This document shows positions 34,870-45,863 of a stretch of 64,000 nt of DNA, one piece after another. The first letter of the stretch is position 1. Each line of letters opens with the position of its first letter. The notes beneath the pieces were generated by a model. The model searched no databases and was not told the origin of the DNA. It saw nothing but the letters and a program-made list of their open reading frames with translations. Source of the DNA: Austropuccinia psidii (lineage: Eukaryota; Basidiomycota; Pucciniomycetes; Pucciniales; Sphaerophragmiaceae); the NCBI GenBank assembly GCA_023105745.1, contig JALGQZ010000011.1:34284594-34348593 (forward strand), in the 5' to 3' direction. Both the position numbers and the translations under genes were made by a program.

Positions 34870-37198
34870 GAGTTTTTCTTGCCAGTCTGGGACAATGGTT
34901 TTTAAATAACTTTTACCAACACAGGTGAAATATGCTCCTGTATCTAAGTTAACTTTTCCTTATTGGTTATCAACCATAACAATACTTATACTTGATTTTC
35001 CAGCTGTATAGCCCATTCCTTTTTCAGGTCTGGTTCTATACATTTTGGCATCTTGTATGTTTTTCAGGTTTGTGTCAGATGTCCCAACTTGTGGTAAGTT
35101 TGAGTTAACATCCAGTACTTAATAAATTATATCAATATTATCAATTTGTGCATTAATTATATTGATTTCATCACTTTCAGAACTTTCTGAATCTTCTGTC
35201 TCTTTTTCAGAGGCAGATTCCTCTTCTTTGTCATCGTGGTTTTCTGTTTCCACAATTTTATTAATCTTTGCCTTTTTAAGGCAATTATTGGCTAAGTGTC
35301 CAATACCTCCACATTTATGGCATTTTCTTTGCTCATTATTGTTGGATGTATTGGGCTTGAAGGATTCTTTTGATTTATCTTTTTTGATAAATGGTTTATT
35401 TGTGCCTTTGATGTCCAATTTCTTCCAAGTCCTGCCAATTTTTGCTCTTGTCACTATGTCTTCTAGTTCATTAATATAATCTTCTGTGAAGCATGGTTCT
35501 ATACACCTGTTTCTTAGGGCATGTTCTAGCTCTCCTCCACATTTCTTGAGTATTTTCATATGCACCATTTTTTGTGACATTTCTGGGTACAGTGCATTGA
35601 GTCTTTCAACTTGTTTTAAGAACCAAGCTAAAGGTTTGTCTTTGTCTGGGTCAAAGAAAGAGTTTTCAAATGCATTTTCTATCTTGTACCTCCAGGCATC
35701 ATTTGCCCACTTGGTGATTATTTCTTGTTTCCACCAAGACCAGGTATTTTTGCCATTTGTTTGCCTTATGCCATAATACCATCTTTGAGCAGATTGCTCA
35801 AACAATGAATGTAATCTTGCAGTGATTAATTCATCTGGTATGGCATAATCTTCTTGTAGCATGTCAATTTTTTTGATAAATGACATGTGGTCATATTCAC
35901 CTTCTCCTGTGAATGTTGGCCATTCTTTCAATTGAGGTGCTTCCTTCATTAAGACTTGGTTATCATCTTGATGACTTGAGCCTGTTATGAATGGATTTGT
36001 TAATTCCTCTTTTGGTTTAACAGGGTTCTTATTTGAGAAAATGGTGTTGATAATTTTGGCATATTTAAGTTATCCTCATTAATTTTATCCATTTTTTCAG
36101 TAATAAGCCTTATCTCACTTTGAATTTCATCTTTCAGAGGCATTCTTGCTTCATCACTTTTTTCCACATGGTCCACAAGTAATTTTTGGTGTGATGAAGT
36201 CCTTTCTTCAACTTTTTCTACAGAAATACTTGATTTGTTTAATTTTTCTGTAAGGTTGTCAATACTCACATCATAATTGATTGTCAAAGTTTTTTCTTTG
36301 ATATCACTTATGTATTTGTACAACTCTTGTTGTTCTTGTATTAATTTATGAGTATTGTCAATTAATACTTTTGTTTTATTATTTTCAATCATAAACTCTA
36401 TGTTATCAATCTCTTTCTTATTTTGTGCAACAAGTTTTATTAAAGATTATAAGCTATTATTTATTTATTTGAAAGATAATAAACTATTTTTAATGTCTTT
36501 AAGAGGTAAAATACTATTTTTAAGCTCTGTTAAAGTATTTACAAAATCAGGAGACAAGTTTATTTCTTTGGGAAATGGGGTTGTCTTATTCTTTGTTACT
36601 CTTTGTCTTTGAATTCCATCAAATTTCTGGCCATGTTGAAGACATTGTCCATGGCATCTCTTTGGATTTTGGGAATCCTGTAGCTTGGGGAATATGGTTT
36701 TCTCCAATTCTTTTTCTTGTTCTTCTTCCCTTCTTGGGGAAGTGAGTTGACTTGGGGCTTGCTGGTAGAAGCTACTGGGGCTTCTTCCTTGGTTTCCTCC
36801 TTCTTTTTGGCATGATATTCCTTGATCTTTTTGATTTGAGGCTTGGATGATATTGGATTCCATCCATTGGAGTATCTCACTATTTCCTCCTCTTTGAGGA
36901 AATTTTTCAGGATGTGCCAGGAGTTCATCACTCCTTGGTGTATTTGAGGCAACATTTCCCAATATTTGTCCTTGTACACTGTGTAGTACTGTTTGTATTG
37001 GCTCATGTAAATGTCTATTTGAGCCCTCTGAATGTGATCTGTACCTATTTGAGTTACTCATACTTAGTTCCAATTCAGGTTCAGATATCATGGGCATTTC
37101 TGGGACTTGCCTTTGGGATAAGGCACTTCCTTGTGTGGATTCTGTTCCACTGGGGATATTGCCCTTCCTTTTCCCTTTTGTGGAATCAATTCTAACTC
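34870..37198 (-). pseudogene. Gag and protease N-terminus of element C
   Basis: Fragments in order from the 5' side: glutamine-rich N-terminal region (36465-37198), coiled coil (36000-36392), Gag domain and CCHC knuckle [14 protein letters not shown] (35119-35949), then the protease start. Around 34935 the active-site segment reads LDTGAYFTCVGK, so DTG is kept. Stops and frameshifts separate the pieces. Frame B (36596-37006) overlaps the N-terminal part and is open for 137 codons, ending in FKDKE. Between C and D, frame B has fewer amino-acid changes than frame A over the same bases. The first 20 codons of gag lie beyond element D, at 47890-47949. Confidence 0.88.
36596..37006 (-). CDS. Overlapping frame-B protein of element C
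   Basis: The +1 frame relative to gag starts [14 protein letters not shown] and ends FKDKE with a stop, 137 codons. It matches frame B of D almost throughout ([46 protein letters not shown]). It is still open while gag of the same copy has lost its frame in several places. Upstream the frame continues to the conserved acceptor-like CAAATAG near 37053. It would join the leader exon at 48026-48175, now about 11 kb away because of element D. Confidence 0.5.
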   Translation of the reverse strand: MSQYKQYYTVYKDKYWEMLPQIHQGVMNSWHILKNFLKEEEIVRYSNGWNPISSKPQIKKIKEYHAKKKEETKEEAPVASTSKPQVNSLPQEGKKNKKKNWRKPYSPSYRIPKIQRDAMDNVFNMARNLMEFKDKE

Positions 37199-39224
37199 TG
37201 TAAGGTTTGACTATGAAACAATAAGTAAAAATTACTAATTTATTACTTATTGTACTCTGAATGTCCTTATAAATTGAATAAATAAGATTAAAAATATAAT
37301 AATAATAAATAATTATTATTATTATGGCGTAAAATAATTATATTATTAAATAAATATAATAATATAATTTATATTATGAAAATATAATATAATAAATAAA
37401 TATATTAATATAAAATAATTAATATATTAAAAAGCTCTTTATTATTGTTACTAACAAATAATAAAGGCGTAAAAAATTGTTTTTTATAAATAAAAAACAA
37501 TTAATAACAATAATATTACTAATATTAAAGTTATAAATTAATATAAATACTATTTATATTAAATAAGAATTATTATGAGTAATAATAAGAGAGAAATTAT
37601 TATAATAAGATGAAATAACCTACTTTTAACACTTAAGATAATAATTTTGAGTTATTTTACGCCAAAAGAATATAATACAACCTTTTCAAATTGTATTTAC
37701 AATAAAAATAAAGAGAATTTACTAAATTTCTTGATTTTACTTGGAAATGAGCTTTTTTAGAGAGATTTATAACAAAAACAATTAAAGAATTGATTTAATC
37801 ACATAAAAATGGTGATTAATAACAAGATGGTCTTTGGTCTTTAAGAATATAAGAGTTTTATATTTAAAGAATAAAGAAATTACCTTTTATTTAATTGATT
37901 TAATGTTTTTGATGCGTCTGAGGGGAAAACAGAGTAAAAAGAGCTCTATTTATAGTAAATACCTCCCTCCTAGAGTCCAACAGGCTTCTAGTAGACGTGT
38001 ACTGATCATATCCACTGGAATTGATCAATATTTTAAGGTTTGAGGGTGATTACATCATGATCAAACCATATTACATCATTATTGCACCATTATTTAGAGT
38101 TATCACTGTAACTCTAAGTGTGATGACATCAGAGGCTTGGCAGAACCCCAAATTTTGTGGATTTTATTAGTTTTAATCATAAACTAATAGTATTCACCAA
38201 TTTTATCACTATTAAGACTGTTAAACTTAATTTAAGGTTACAGTATGTGATCATAACAGCTCAATTTAAGCTCAAACTTTGAACCTCAATACCTTTTAAG
38301 GTTTTCACGCTACAGCAATTCAGAGAGTGAATTCTGATAGCCTGACATAACCGTATTATGCTGCCAAGAGCTTTTCATTACATCATCAAAACTCTAATTT
38401 TGATGATTTTTCTTGTAACTCATCTTTTCTGTCGAAATTCAATATTTTAAACTTCAAACCTTGATTTCAGGGGGTTATACCCTTAGTTTAATAATAAAAA
38501 TTACATCATTCTTCACGAATGAACTAGTAGAATCCAACTGTGTACTTTTTTTTAAGTTTGGAGCACTTTCACAACAAAGTGGTCAACAGCTCTGCTGATT
38601 TTTATCAATATTTCATCATAGGTTTTAACCTTGTTTATAACTTGTAAAATAAAGTTCATATCTGTGTTCTTACAGTAATTACGTGGTAACTTTATTTTTG
38701 GTTCATCATTCTATCATGTATATTTTAGAAGATATTAGCTATGATCACTGAATATATGCATTGACCAAAAAAGTGCATATATTCAGGATAATTCCTTAAG
38801 TATTGATTTTGGGAATTAGCTTATTAATTGTTTTATATGTGGATTTTTGTGGGGAATCCACTGGTACAATTTATTTCACATGTTGTTTCATTAGTTTCTG
38901 AGATAAATAAGGTTTTATGGTTTTTATAAGGTATTATACCTTATAATTCCTTAAATATTGACTTTACAGATATGCCATAAAAGTGGTATATGTGTATTTC
39001 TCCATGGGGAATCCAATGGTATAATTTATTTCACATGTTCATTCATTGGTTTTTAAGTTAAACCAATTTTAGTACCAATTTATGGTATTTTTTGTATATT
39101 TGAGTAATTATTTTTAGTGTATAATTATTCTAATTAATTTTAATATAATTATATTAAAGGTATAATTATTATTAATCCTTTTTGTGACATTATTGGATAT
39201 GTGGTCATATCTCAAAGGCTCACA
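37199..39224 (-). repeat. 3' LTR of element D
   Basis: TGTAAGG...CTCACA, 2026 bp. Next to it, on the minus strand, the polypurine tract GGTGGTAGGGAA lies at 39225-39236. Confidence 0.96.
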
Positions 39225-39341
39225 TTCCCTACCACCAAAAAAGATTGTACCACAATCTGATATGTGTGATTAGGGTATCATCCACTGTCCTACCTCTTCA
39301 ATAGACTTTGTTAGTCTTGAAGCTCAATAATGCTTAACTTT

Positions 39342-42300
39342 TTATTTTTCAGGTTTTCTTTCATGTCTGAACCTTCTTAGTAGTTTATCAGCATTTGTTA
39401 TATCTTTCTCAAGTAGCCATTCATCTTCTTGAGTTGAATTTCTATACCTCACAAGGTATTCCCTTTCTTTTTTGTTTCTTGTCCTTCTTTCTTTAAGGAC
39501 TTTTACTATTTTCTTTTCCTCTCCTTCTTCCAAGGGGGGAATTTCAAGTGGGGGTTTATTTCTTAGTGGAAATAACTCCTTGTCACTTGAACTGTAAGGT
39601 TTTATCAGACTTACAGGGAAAGTTGGGTGTTTGTTCATTAGTTCACCTGTGAGTTCTAATTGCACAGCATTGGGTCCATGAAGTGCTTTTATCATAAATG
39701 GTCCTGCAAAGGAATCTTTCAATTTCTTTGGGCCTTTTATGTTATTGAAATTAAGGGTTGATACTAAAACCAAGTCCCCTATTTTGAAGTCAGGTGGTTT
39801 ATGACTTTTATCCCATCTTTCTTTTGCATATTTAAAAGAATCTTGCATGCATCTGTTTGCATGGTGTCTTGCTTTGTCAAGCATTATCTTGAAACTGCTT
39901 GCTGTTGGATGTATATCCACTAAGTCCTTTTTGAGGGTGTCATAAGGAAGTCTTGGATTCCAACCTTTCTCTAGCATTGCTGGTGTTTTGCCAGTAGAAG
40001 AATGGATTGATGTCTTATATGCCAGTTCAAGTGCTGGTATTAGTGTACACCAATCATGGGTAAAACCATCAGAATCTTTGAATTCTAGCCCATAAGCACA
40101 GAATCTTCTGATTATATCCTCTAGGGTCTGTATCATTCTTTCTGCTAAACCATCAGTTTGAGGATGATAAGCTGTTGAGAATGATAACTTTGTCCCAAAC
40201 AAGTTATGGAGGTTTGTCCATAATGCTGAGGTGAACTTTGGGTCTCTGTCACTTATAATATTTTGGAATAAGCCTGTGTGGCTAATGACTTTATTCCATA
40301 TCATTATGGCTGTATCCATAGCTGTGTCATCTTTATGACATGGTAAGAACATGGGAGTTTTACTGTACCTGTCAACTAACACTAGACATGCATTATAACT
40401 CCTGTCTCCTCCTGGAGGTAAGGCTGTTACCCAATCCATATGAACTATTTCCCATGGGGATTTTGGTTCTTGGATTTGGATCATCATTCCAAATTTCTTT
40501 CCTGTGGCTCTGTTGGCTTTTTGACATCTGTCACAGGTTTGGCAGTACTCTGCAACATCTTTCTTCCAATTTGGCCACCAAGAGCAGGTTTTCACCCTCT
40601 CTAGTGTCCTATCTTCTGAGAGATGTCCAGATGCAACACTATCATGACACTCATGTAAAATAGTGTTTATTAGTGTTCTATCTGTTAAGGCCATAACACA
40701 TGTGTGTTTTGTTCTATGGTAAAGGATTCCATCAAGGAGGTGAAATCTTCCTTCATCATATGCCTTTTTCCATATTTCATCTAGTTTTGATGAAAGTGAT
40801 GGATCTTTGCAGTCTTTCATTAGAAGTTGGCTTAAGATATGGCAATTTTTGTCTGTCTTATAGCTTTCTTTAACTTGGTTAAAGAATTCTGTGCCAATGT
40901 CTGTAACACATATTCCTTCTATATGGTGCTCTTCTTGTGGTACCCATGCTGGATTGTCAGGGGTATTTGCTAGAGCCCATCTGCTAAGACCATCTGCATT
41001 TTTATGAATATTTCCAGATTTATGAACAATAGTCATATTTCCTCTATATTCTTGGATAGCAATTTGCCATCTCAGCATATGTCTATTTGGAGTCTTCATA
41101 TTTAATAGTGATTTCACAGCATTACAGTCTGTGATTACATCAAATACTGTGCCATCCAAATAATAATGCAGCTTTTCTAAAGCCCACACTAGGCATAAGC
41201 ATTCCATTTGGCTTGCTCCATACCTTGCTTCTGTTGGCTTTATCTGCCTTGAAATGAAACAAATTGGTCCTTCCACTGGTTTATCATTGATAATTTGTGT
41301 TTGGTGAAGTGCAGCACCTAGTCCTTCTCCACAAGCATCAATGTACAGTTTGAAAGGTAGTTTCCAATCTGGCATTAGAAGAAATGGGGCATTTGTTAAG
41401 GAATTTTTCAATTCTTCATATGCTTTGACTCTTTCTTCTGTCATCTCATAGACTGTTTGTTGGTCACATAGCTTATACAACGATTTAGCAATCTTTGCAA
41501 AGTCCTTTATATGCTGTCTATAGTAACCAGCAAATCCTAGAAATGATTGCATTTCTTTTTTGGTTTGAGGCATTGGTTTAAGTAGTACTGCTGCTACTTT
41601 ATTTTTGTCTATGCCTAGACTAAGGCCAGATACTACATGTCCTAGGGCTTTTAATTCACTATATGCAAAATGACATTTTTTCAATGAAATTTTCATATTT
41701 ACTTGGACTATTTTCTGTAGTACCCTTTCTAGTCTTGTCAGGTGATTTTCCCAAGTTTCTGAGCAAACTATGATATCATCAATGTAGATTATTAACCATC
41801 CTTCTGATAATTCTTCAGGAAATATGGTATTCATCATTCTTTGATAATGGGAAGGTGCATTTTTTATCCCAAATGGCATTCTTAAGTATTCAAAAATTCC
41901 ACAATGGACTATTATTCTTAGTAGTTTCTTGGCATTGTCTGTTAAGACATTTTGATGAAAACCCTTAAGAGCATCCATAGCTGTGATGAACTTAGCTTGT
42001 GACAATTGGGTCAATGTCTCATGGATTCTGGGTATTGGATATCTGTCTGGAATGGTATAGGTATTCAGGGCTCTGAAGTCTCCTACCATCCTTGATTTTC
42101 CATTATGCCAAGTTATAATGACAGGTGTAGTAACTTCTACTTGCTCATTATGTCCAACCTTTCTTAATACTCTAAGGTCCATTAATTCTTTAATGTGCAC
42201 CTCTAAGGCTTCTCTAGCTCTTGGGCTGGCTGGATAAGCAGGTCTTCTTAATAAAGGTGGGTAAGGTTTTTCTACATTAAGAATTATATCCACTTCATGT

Positions 42301-44984
42301 CCAATTATGGCACCTAGTGGCTCTTTGTCAGTTGCAAAGGCATTTTTATACTTAAATAAGAGGTCAATCAAGTTTTCTTTCATTTTTTCTGTTAATTCTT
42401 GATTGAATTCTGCCTCTTTGAGTTTTTCAGATATAAAAAGTTCTTTTTCTGGAATTTTTTCCTCATTCTTAATAACTGTGATTTGTTTTTTGTTATTTAA
42501 GAATCCAAACTTTTGTCTTTTATTATCTCCTATGGTAAAATATCTATCCTTTTGCTTGGAGATATCTATACCATAGATTGATAAGTAGTCATTCCCAAGT
42601 ATGAAATGATTACTAGTACAGTTGTCCATTACTACAAACTCTACTTTAATTCTGACACATTGTGAGGGATGAGGAAAGATTAGTGTTAAATCAATTATTC
42701 CAAGGGGCTTCATGCTCTCACTTGCACTACTAAATTTGACACCTTGTATTGGCATAAGTTTTTCTTGCCAGTCTGGGACAATGGTTTTTAAATAACTTTT
42801 GCCAACACAAGTGCAATATGCTCCTGTATCCAAGTTAACCTTTCCTTCTTGGTTATCAACCATAACAATACTAATACTTGATTTTCCAGCTGTATATCCC
42901 ATTCCTCTTGCAGGTTTGGTTCTATACATTTTGGCATCTTGTATGTTTGTCAGATTTGTGTCAGATGTTCCAACTTGTGGCAAGTTTGAGTTAACATCCA
43001 GTACTTCATAAATTATATCAATATTATTAATTTGTGCATTAATTATATTGATTTCATCACTTTCAGAGCTCTCTGACTCTTCTGTCTCTTTTTCAGAGTC
43101 AGATTCCTCTTCTTTGTCATTGTGGTTTTCTGTTTCCACAATTTCATTGATCTTTGCTTTTTTAAGGCAATTATTGGCTAAGTGTCCAATACCTCCACAT
43201 TTATGGCATTTTCTTTGCTCATTATTGTTGGATGTATTGGGTTTAAAGGATTCTTTTGATTTATCTTTCTTGATAAATGGTTTATTTGGGCTTTTAATGT
43301 CCAATTTTTTCCAAGTCCTGCCAATTTTTGTCCTTGTCACTATATCTTCTAGTGCATTTATATACTCTTCTGTGGAGCATGGTTCTATACACCTGCTTCT
43401 TAGGGCATGTTCTAGTTCCCCTCCACATTTTTTAAGTATTTTCATATGTACCATCTTCTGTGACATTTCTGGGTACAGTGCATTAAGCCTTTCAACTTGT
43501 TTTAGAAACCAAGTTAAAGGTTTATCTTTCTCAGGGTCAAAGAAAGAGTTTTCAAATGCATTTTCTATCTTGTACCTCCAGGCATCATTTGCCCACTTGG
43601 TGATTATTTCTTGTTTCCACCAAGACCAGGTATTTTTACCATTTGTCTGTCTTATGCCATAATACCATCTTTTTGCAGATTTCTCAAATAATGAATGTAA
43701 TCTTGCAGTGATTAATTCATCTGGTATGGCATAGTCTTCTTGTAACATGTCAATTGTTTTAATAAATGACATGTGGTCATATTCACCTTCTCCTGTGAAT
43801 GTTGGCCATTCTTTCAATTGAGGTGCTTCTTTCATTAAGACTTGGTTATTGTCTTGGTGACTCAAGTCTGTTATGAAAGGATTTGACAATTCCTCTTTTG
43901 TTTTAACAGGGCTTCTTATATGAGAAAATGGTGTTGATAACTTTGGCATATTTAAATTAGCTTCATTAATCTTATCCATTTTTTCTGTGATAAGCCTTAT
44001 TTCACTTTGAATATCATCTTTCAGATGCATTCTTGCTTCATCACTTTTTTCCACATGGTCCAAAAGTAATTTTTGGTGTGATGAAGTCTTTTCTTCAAAT
44101 TTTTCTACAGAAATACTTAATTTATTTAATTTTTCTGTAAGATTGTCAATACTCACATCATAATTGATTGTCAAAGTCTTATCTTTGATATCTTTTATGT
44201 ATTTATACAATTCTTGTTGTCCTTGTATTAATTTTTGAGTATTGTCAATTAAATTCTTTGGTTTATTATTTTCAACAATAAACTTAATGTTGTCAATTTC
44301 TTTCTTGTTTTGCACAACAATTTTTGTTAAAGAAGATAAATTGTTATTTATTTCTTGTAGTGATAATAAACTGTCTTTAATTTCTTTTAGAGGTAATATA
44401 CTATTTTTAATTTCTGTTAAAGTATTTACAACATCTTTGGACAAGGTTATTTCTTTGGGAAATGAGGTTGTCTCATTCTTTGTTCTTCCTTGTCCTTGAA
44501 TTCCATCAAGGTTCTGGCCATGTTGAAAACATTGTCCATGGCATCCTTTTGGATTCTTGGGATTCTGTAGCTTGGGGAATATGGTTTCCTCCAATGCTTT
44601 TTCTTGTTCTTCTTCCCTTCTTGGGGAAGTGGGTTGGCTTGAGGCTTGCTGGTAGAAGCTACTGGGGCTTCTTCCTTGGTTGCCTCCCTCTTTTTGGCAT
44701 GATAATCCTTGATTTTTTTGATTTGAGGTTTGGATGACAGTGGATTCCATCCATTGGAGTATTTCACTATCTCCTCCTCTTTGAGGAACTTTTTCAGGAT
44801 GTGCCAGGAGTTCATCACTCCTTGGTGTATTTGAGGCAGCATTTCCCAGTCTTTGTCCTTGTATACTGTGTAATACTGCTTGTACTGGCTCATGTAGATG
44901 TCTATCTGAGCCCTCTGAATGTGATTTGTACCTGTTTGAGTTACTCATACTTAGTTCCAATTCAGGCTCAGATATCATGGGCAT
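39342..44984 (-). CDS. Gag-Pol polyprotein of element D (1880 codons)
   Basis: One open frame holds the whole replication machinery. In order: Gln/Ser-rich N-terminus (1-180), coiled coil (about 180-350), Gag domain (about 385-560), CCHC knuckle (593-606), acidic linker, retropepsin with DTG at 719-721, reverse transcriptase with YIDD at 1067-1070, RNase H (D1216, E1261, D1286, D1331), integrase zinc finger (H1447/H1454, C1484, C1487), the D1517, D1579, E1615 triad (D,D35E), GPF and a chromodomain-like C-terminus (about 1825-1875). The start at 44984 is the first ATG in this frame. By comparison with element G, the family start is an ATG at 45139 (MTTRRGSQYSIQ), and a one-base deletion near 45062 puts that ATG out of frame here, costing about 52 residues. 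Everything catalytic appears intact. Confidence 0.96.
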   Translation of the reverse strand: MPMISEPELELSMSNSNRYKSHSEGSDRHLHEPVQAVLHSIQGQRLGNAASNTPRSDELLAHPEKVPQRGGDSEILQWMESTVIQTSNQKNQGLSCQKEGGNQGRSPSSFYQQASSQPTSPRREEEQEKALEETIFPKLQNPKNPKGCHGQCFQHGQNLDGIQGQGRTKNETTSFPKEITLSKDVVNTLTEIKNSILPLKEIKDSLLSLQEINNNLSSLTKIVVQNKKEIDNIKFIVENNKPKNLIDNTQKLIQGQQELYKYIKDIKDKTLTINYDVSIDNLTEKLNKLSISVEKFEEKTSSHQKLLLDHVEKSDEARMHLKDDIQSEIRLITEKMDKINEANLNMPKLSTPFSHIRSPVKTKEELSNPFITDLSHQDNNQVLMKEAPQLKEWPTFTGEGEYDHMSFIKTIDMLQEDYAIPDELITARLHSLFEKSAKRWYYGIRQTNGKNTWSWWKQEIITKWANDAWRYKIENAFENSFFDPEKDKPLTWFLKQVERLNALYPEMSQKMVHMKILKKCGGELEHALRSRCIEPCSTEEYINALEDIVTRTKIGRTWKKLDIKSPNKPFIKKDKSKESFKPNTSNNNEQRKCHKCGGIGHLANNCLKKAKINEIVETENHNDKEEESDSEKETEESESSESDEINIINAQINNIDIIYEVLDVNSNLPQVGTSDTNLTNIQDAKMYRTKPARGMGYTAGKSSISIVMVDNQEGKVNLDTGAYCTCVGKSYLKTIVPDWQEKLMPIQGVKFSSASESMKPLGIIDLTLIFPHPSQCVRIKVEFVVMDNCTSNHFILGNDYLSIYGIDISKQKDRYFTIGDNKRQKFGFLNNKKQITVIKNEEKIPEKELFISEKLKEAEFNQELTEKMKENLIDLLFKYKNAFATDKEPLGAIIGHEVDIILNVEKPYPPLLRRPAYPASPRAREALEVHIKELMDLRVLRKVGHNEQVEVTTPVIITWHNGKSRMVGDFRALNTYTIPDRYPIPRIHETLTQLSQAKFITAMDALKGFHQNVLTDNAKKLLRIIVHCGIFEYLRMPFGIKNAPSHYQRMMNTIFPEELSEGWLIIYIDDIIVCSETWENHLTRLERVLQKIVQVNMKISLKKCHFAYSELKALGHVVSGLSLGIDKNKVAAVLLKPMPQTKKEMQSFLGFAGYYRQHIKDFAKIAKSLYKLCDQQTVYEMTEERVKAYEELKNSLTNAPFLLMPDWKLPFKLYIDACGEGLGAALHQTQIINDKPVEGPICFISRQIKPTEARYGASQMECLCLVWALEKLHYYLDGTVFDVITDCNAVKSLLNMKTPNRHMLRWQIAIQEYRGNMTIVHKSGNIHKNADGLSRWALANTPDNPAWVPQEEHHIEGICVTDIGTEFFNQVKESYKTDKNCHILSQLLMKDCKDPSLSSKLDEIWKKAYDEGRFHLLDGILYHRTKHTCVMALTDRTLINTILHECHDSVASGHLSEDRTLERVKTCSWWPNWKKDVAEYCQTCDRCQKANRATGKKFGMMIQIQEPKSPWEIVHMDWVTALPPGGDRSYNACLVLVDRYSKTPMFLPCHKDDTAMDTAIMIWNKVISHTGLFQNIISDRDPKFTSALWTNLHNLFGTKLSFSTAYHPQTDGLAERMIQTLEDIIRRFCAYGLEFKDSDGFTHDWCTLIPALELAYKTSIHSSTGKTPAMLEKGWNPRLPYDTLKKDLVDIHPTASSFKIMLDKARHHANRCMQDSFKYAKERWDKSHKPPDFKIGDLVLVSTLNFNNIKGPKKLKDSFAGPFMIKALHGPNAVQLELTGELMNKHPTFPVSLIKPYSSSDKELFPLRNKPPLEIPPLEEGEEKKIVKVLKERRTRNKKEREYLVRYRNSTQEDEWLLEKDITNADKLLRRFRHERKPEK
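44447..44931 (-). CDS. Overlapping frame-B protein, exon 2 (element D)
   Basis: The +1 frame inside gag is open from a conserved acceptor-like CAAACAG (AG at 44933-44932) to a stop at 44447, 485 nt. Joined to the leader exon (phase 1), it would read ...DSEG+[19 protein letters not shown], with the junction codon GGT formed from G and GT. An internal ATG at 44893 would give 148 codons. Conserved blocks across families are (V/C/P)MNS(W/Y), NGW(N/H)P, a Lys/Pro-rich stretch and PY...[24 protein letters not shown]. It is basic and probably helical at its end. No known domain is recognised and function is unknown. The lesion that shifts the gag start at 45062 does not affect it. Confidence 0.65.
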
Positions 44985-45216
44985 TTCTGGGACTTGCCTT
45001 TGGGATAAGGCACTTCCTTGTGTGGATTCTGTTCCACTGGGGATGTTGCCCTTTCTTTCCCCTTTGAGGGATCAATTCTACTTCTGAGTCCAGCTCCATC
45101 TGATTGGATGGAGTATTGGGAACCTCTTCTGGTAGTCATAATTAAAGAATAAGAAAAAATAAAAGTATTTTAGAATAAAATTCTTTTATGGCAATTTAAA
45201 AAAAAGAGGTGCTCAC

Positions 45217-45366
45217 CTTCAGAGTCTTGAATGGTGGGCCCTGGAAAGTCTAATTTCTTAGCTTTCTTTCTTTTGGTGATAACTGGTTTAGGAGAACTTT
45301 GACAAGTTTCTTCCACCAATCTCTCAACGGTAGCTTGGTTGTCTTCTGTTGGGTTATCTTCAAACA
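45217..45366 (-). CDS. Leader exon (element D)
   Basis: 150 nt bounded by TTTTTTAG|TGTTTGAAG and GAAG|GTGAGC. It encodes (x)FEDNPTEDNQATVERLVEE... KRKKAKKLDFPGPTIQDSEG: acidic first half, basic KRKKAKK patch (possibly a nuclear localisation signal), acidic end. The same exon with the same length occurs in C (48026-48175) and G (62010-62159). It has no ATG of its own; the TG at its start would complete ATG if the preceding exon ended in A. Confidence 0.6.
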
Positions 45367-45842
45367 CTAAAAAAGACAAATAAATATAAGTCTTTTTATA
45401 ATAAGTGTTATTTTTGGCAAGATATGGCAATTTTCCACGTAGAAATTGCTTTTATATCTTAAAAAAAATGAAATAAATGAATAAAAATGAATAAAAATAA
45501 CTTTTTTTATTGGTTTTTAATATTTTTTTAATATTTTTTATGTATATTTTTATTTTTAAAGAATAAAATAAAAAATGAATATGATTCTTATAAAATTAAA
45601 TTATAATAAAAATTACTTTTAATTTATAAATTATCTTTTTTAGTCACTAGAGTCACTCAAAGAAAGTTCTTGCAAGTCTAAGGATGTGAAAAACCACGTG
45701 TAAGACAGTACAATTGCTTTCCAAATGCCTCAATAGCTTTTAAAATCAATAAAATATAAAATTATTATATAATTTTATGATTATAAATATAATTTATTAT
45801 GGATAAACCCAAATAGAATCTTTAAAAGGTCTTTTAAGTAAA
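45367..45842 (-). other. 5' untranslated region/intron of element D
   Basis: Very AT-rich, without coding signal, between the primer binding site and the leader exon. A short conserved GC-richer patch (ACACGTGGTTTTTCACATCC, minus strand, around 45690) is shared with C and G, perhaps a packaging or structural RNA signal. Confidence 0.4.
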
Positions 45843-45861
45843 TATCACGGCCAGGCCCCCA
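45843..45861 (-). other. Primer binding site of element D
   Basis: TGGGGGCCTGGCCGTGATA on the minus strand, two bases from the 5' LTR. Confidence 0.72.
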
Positions 45862-45863
45862 AA

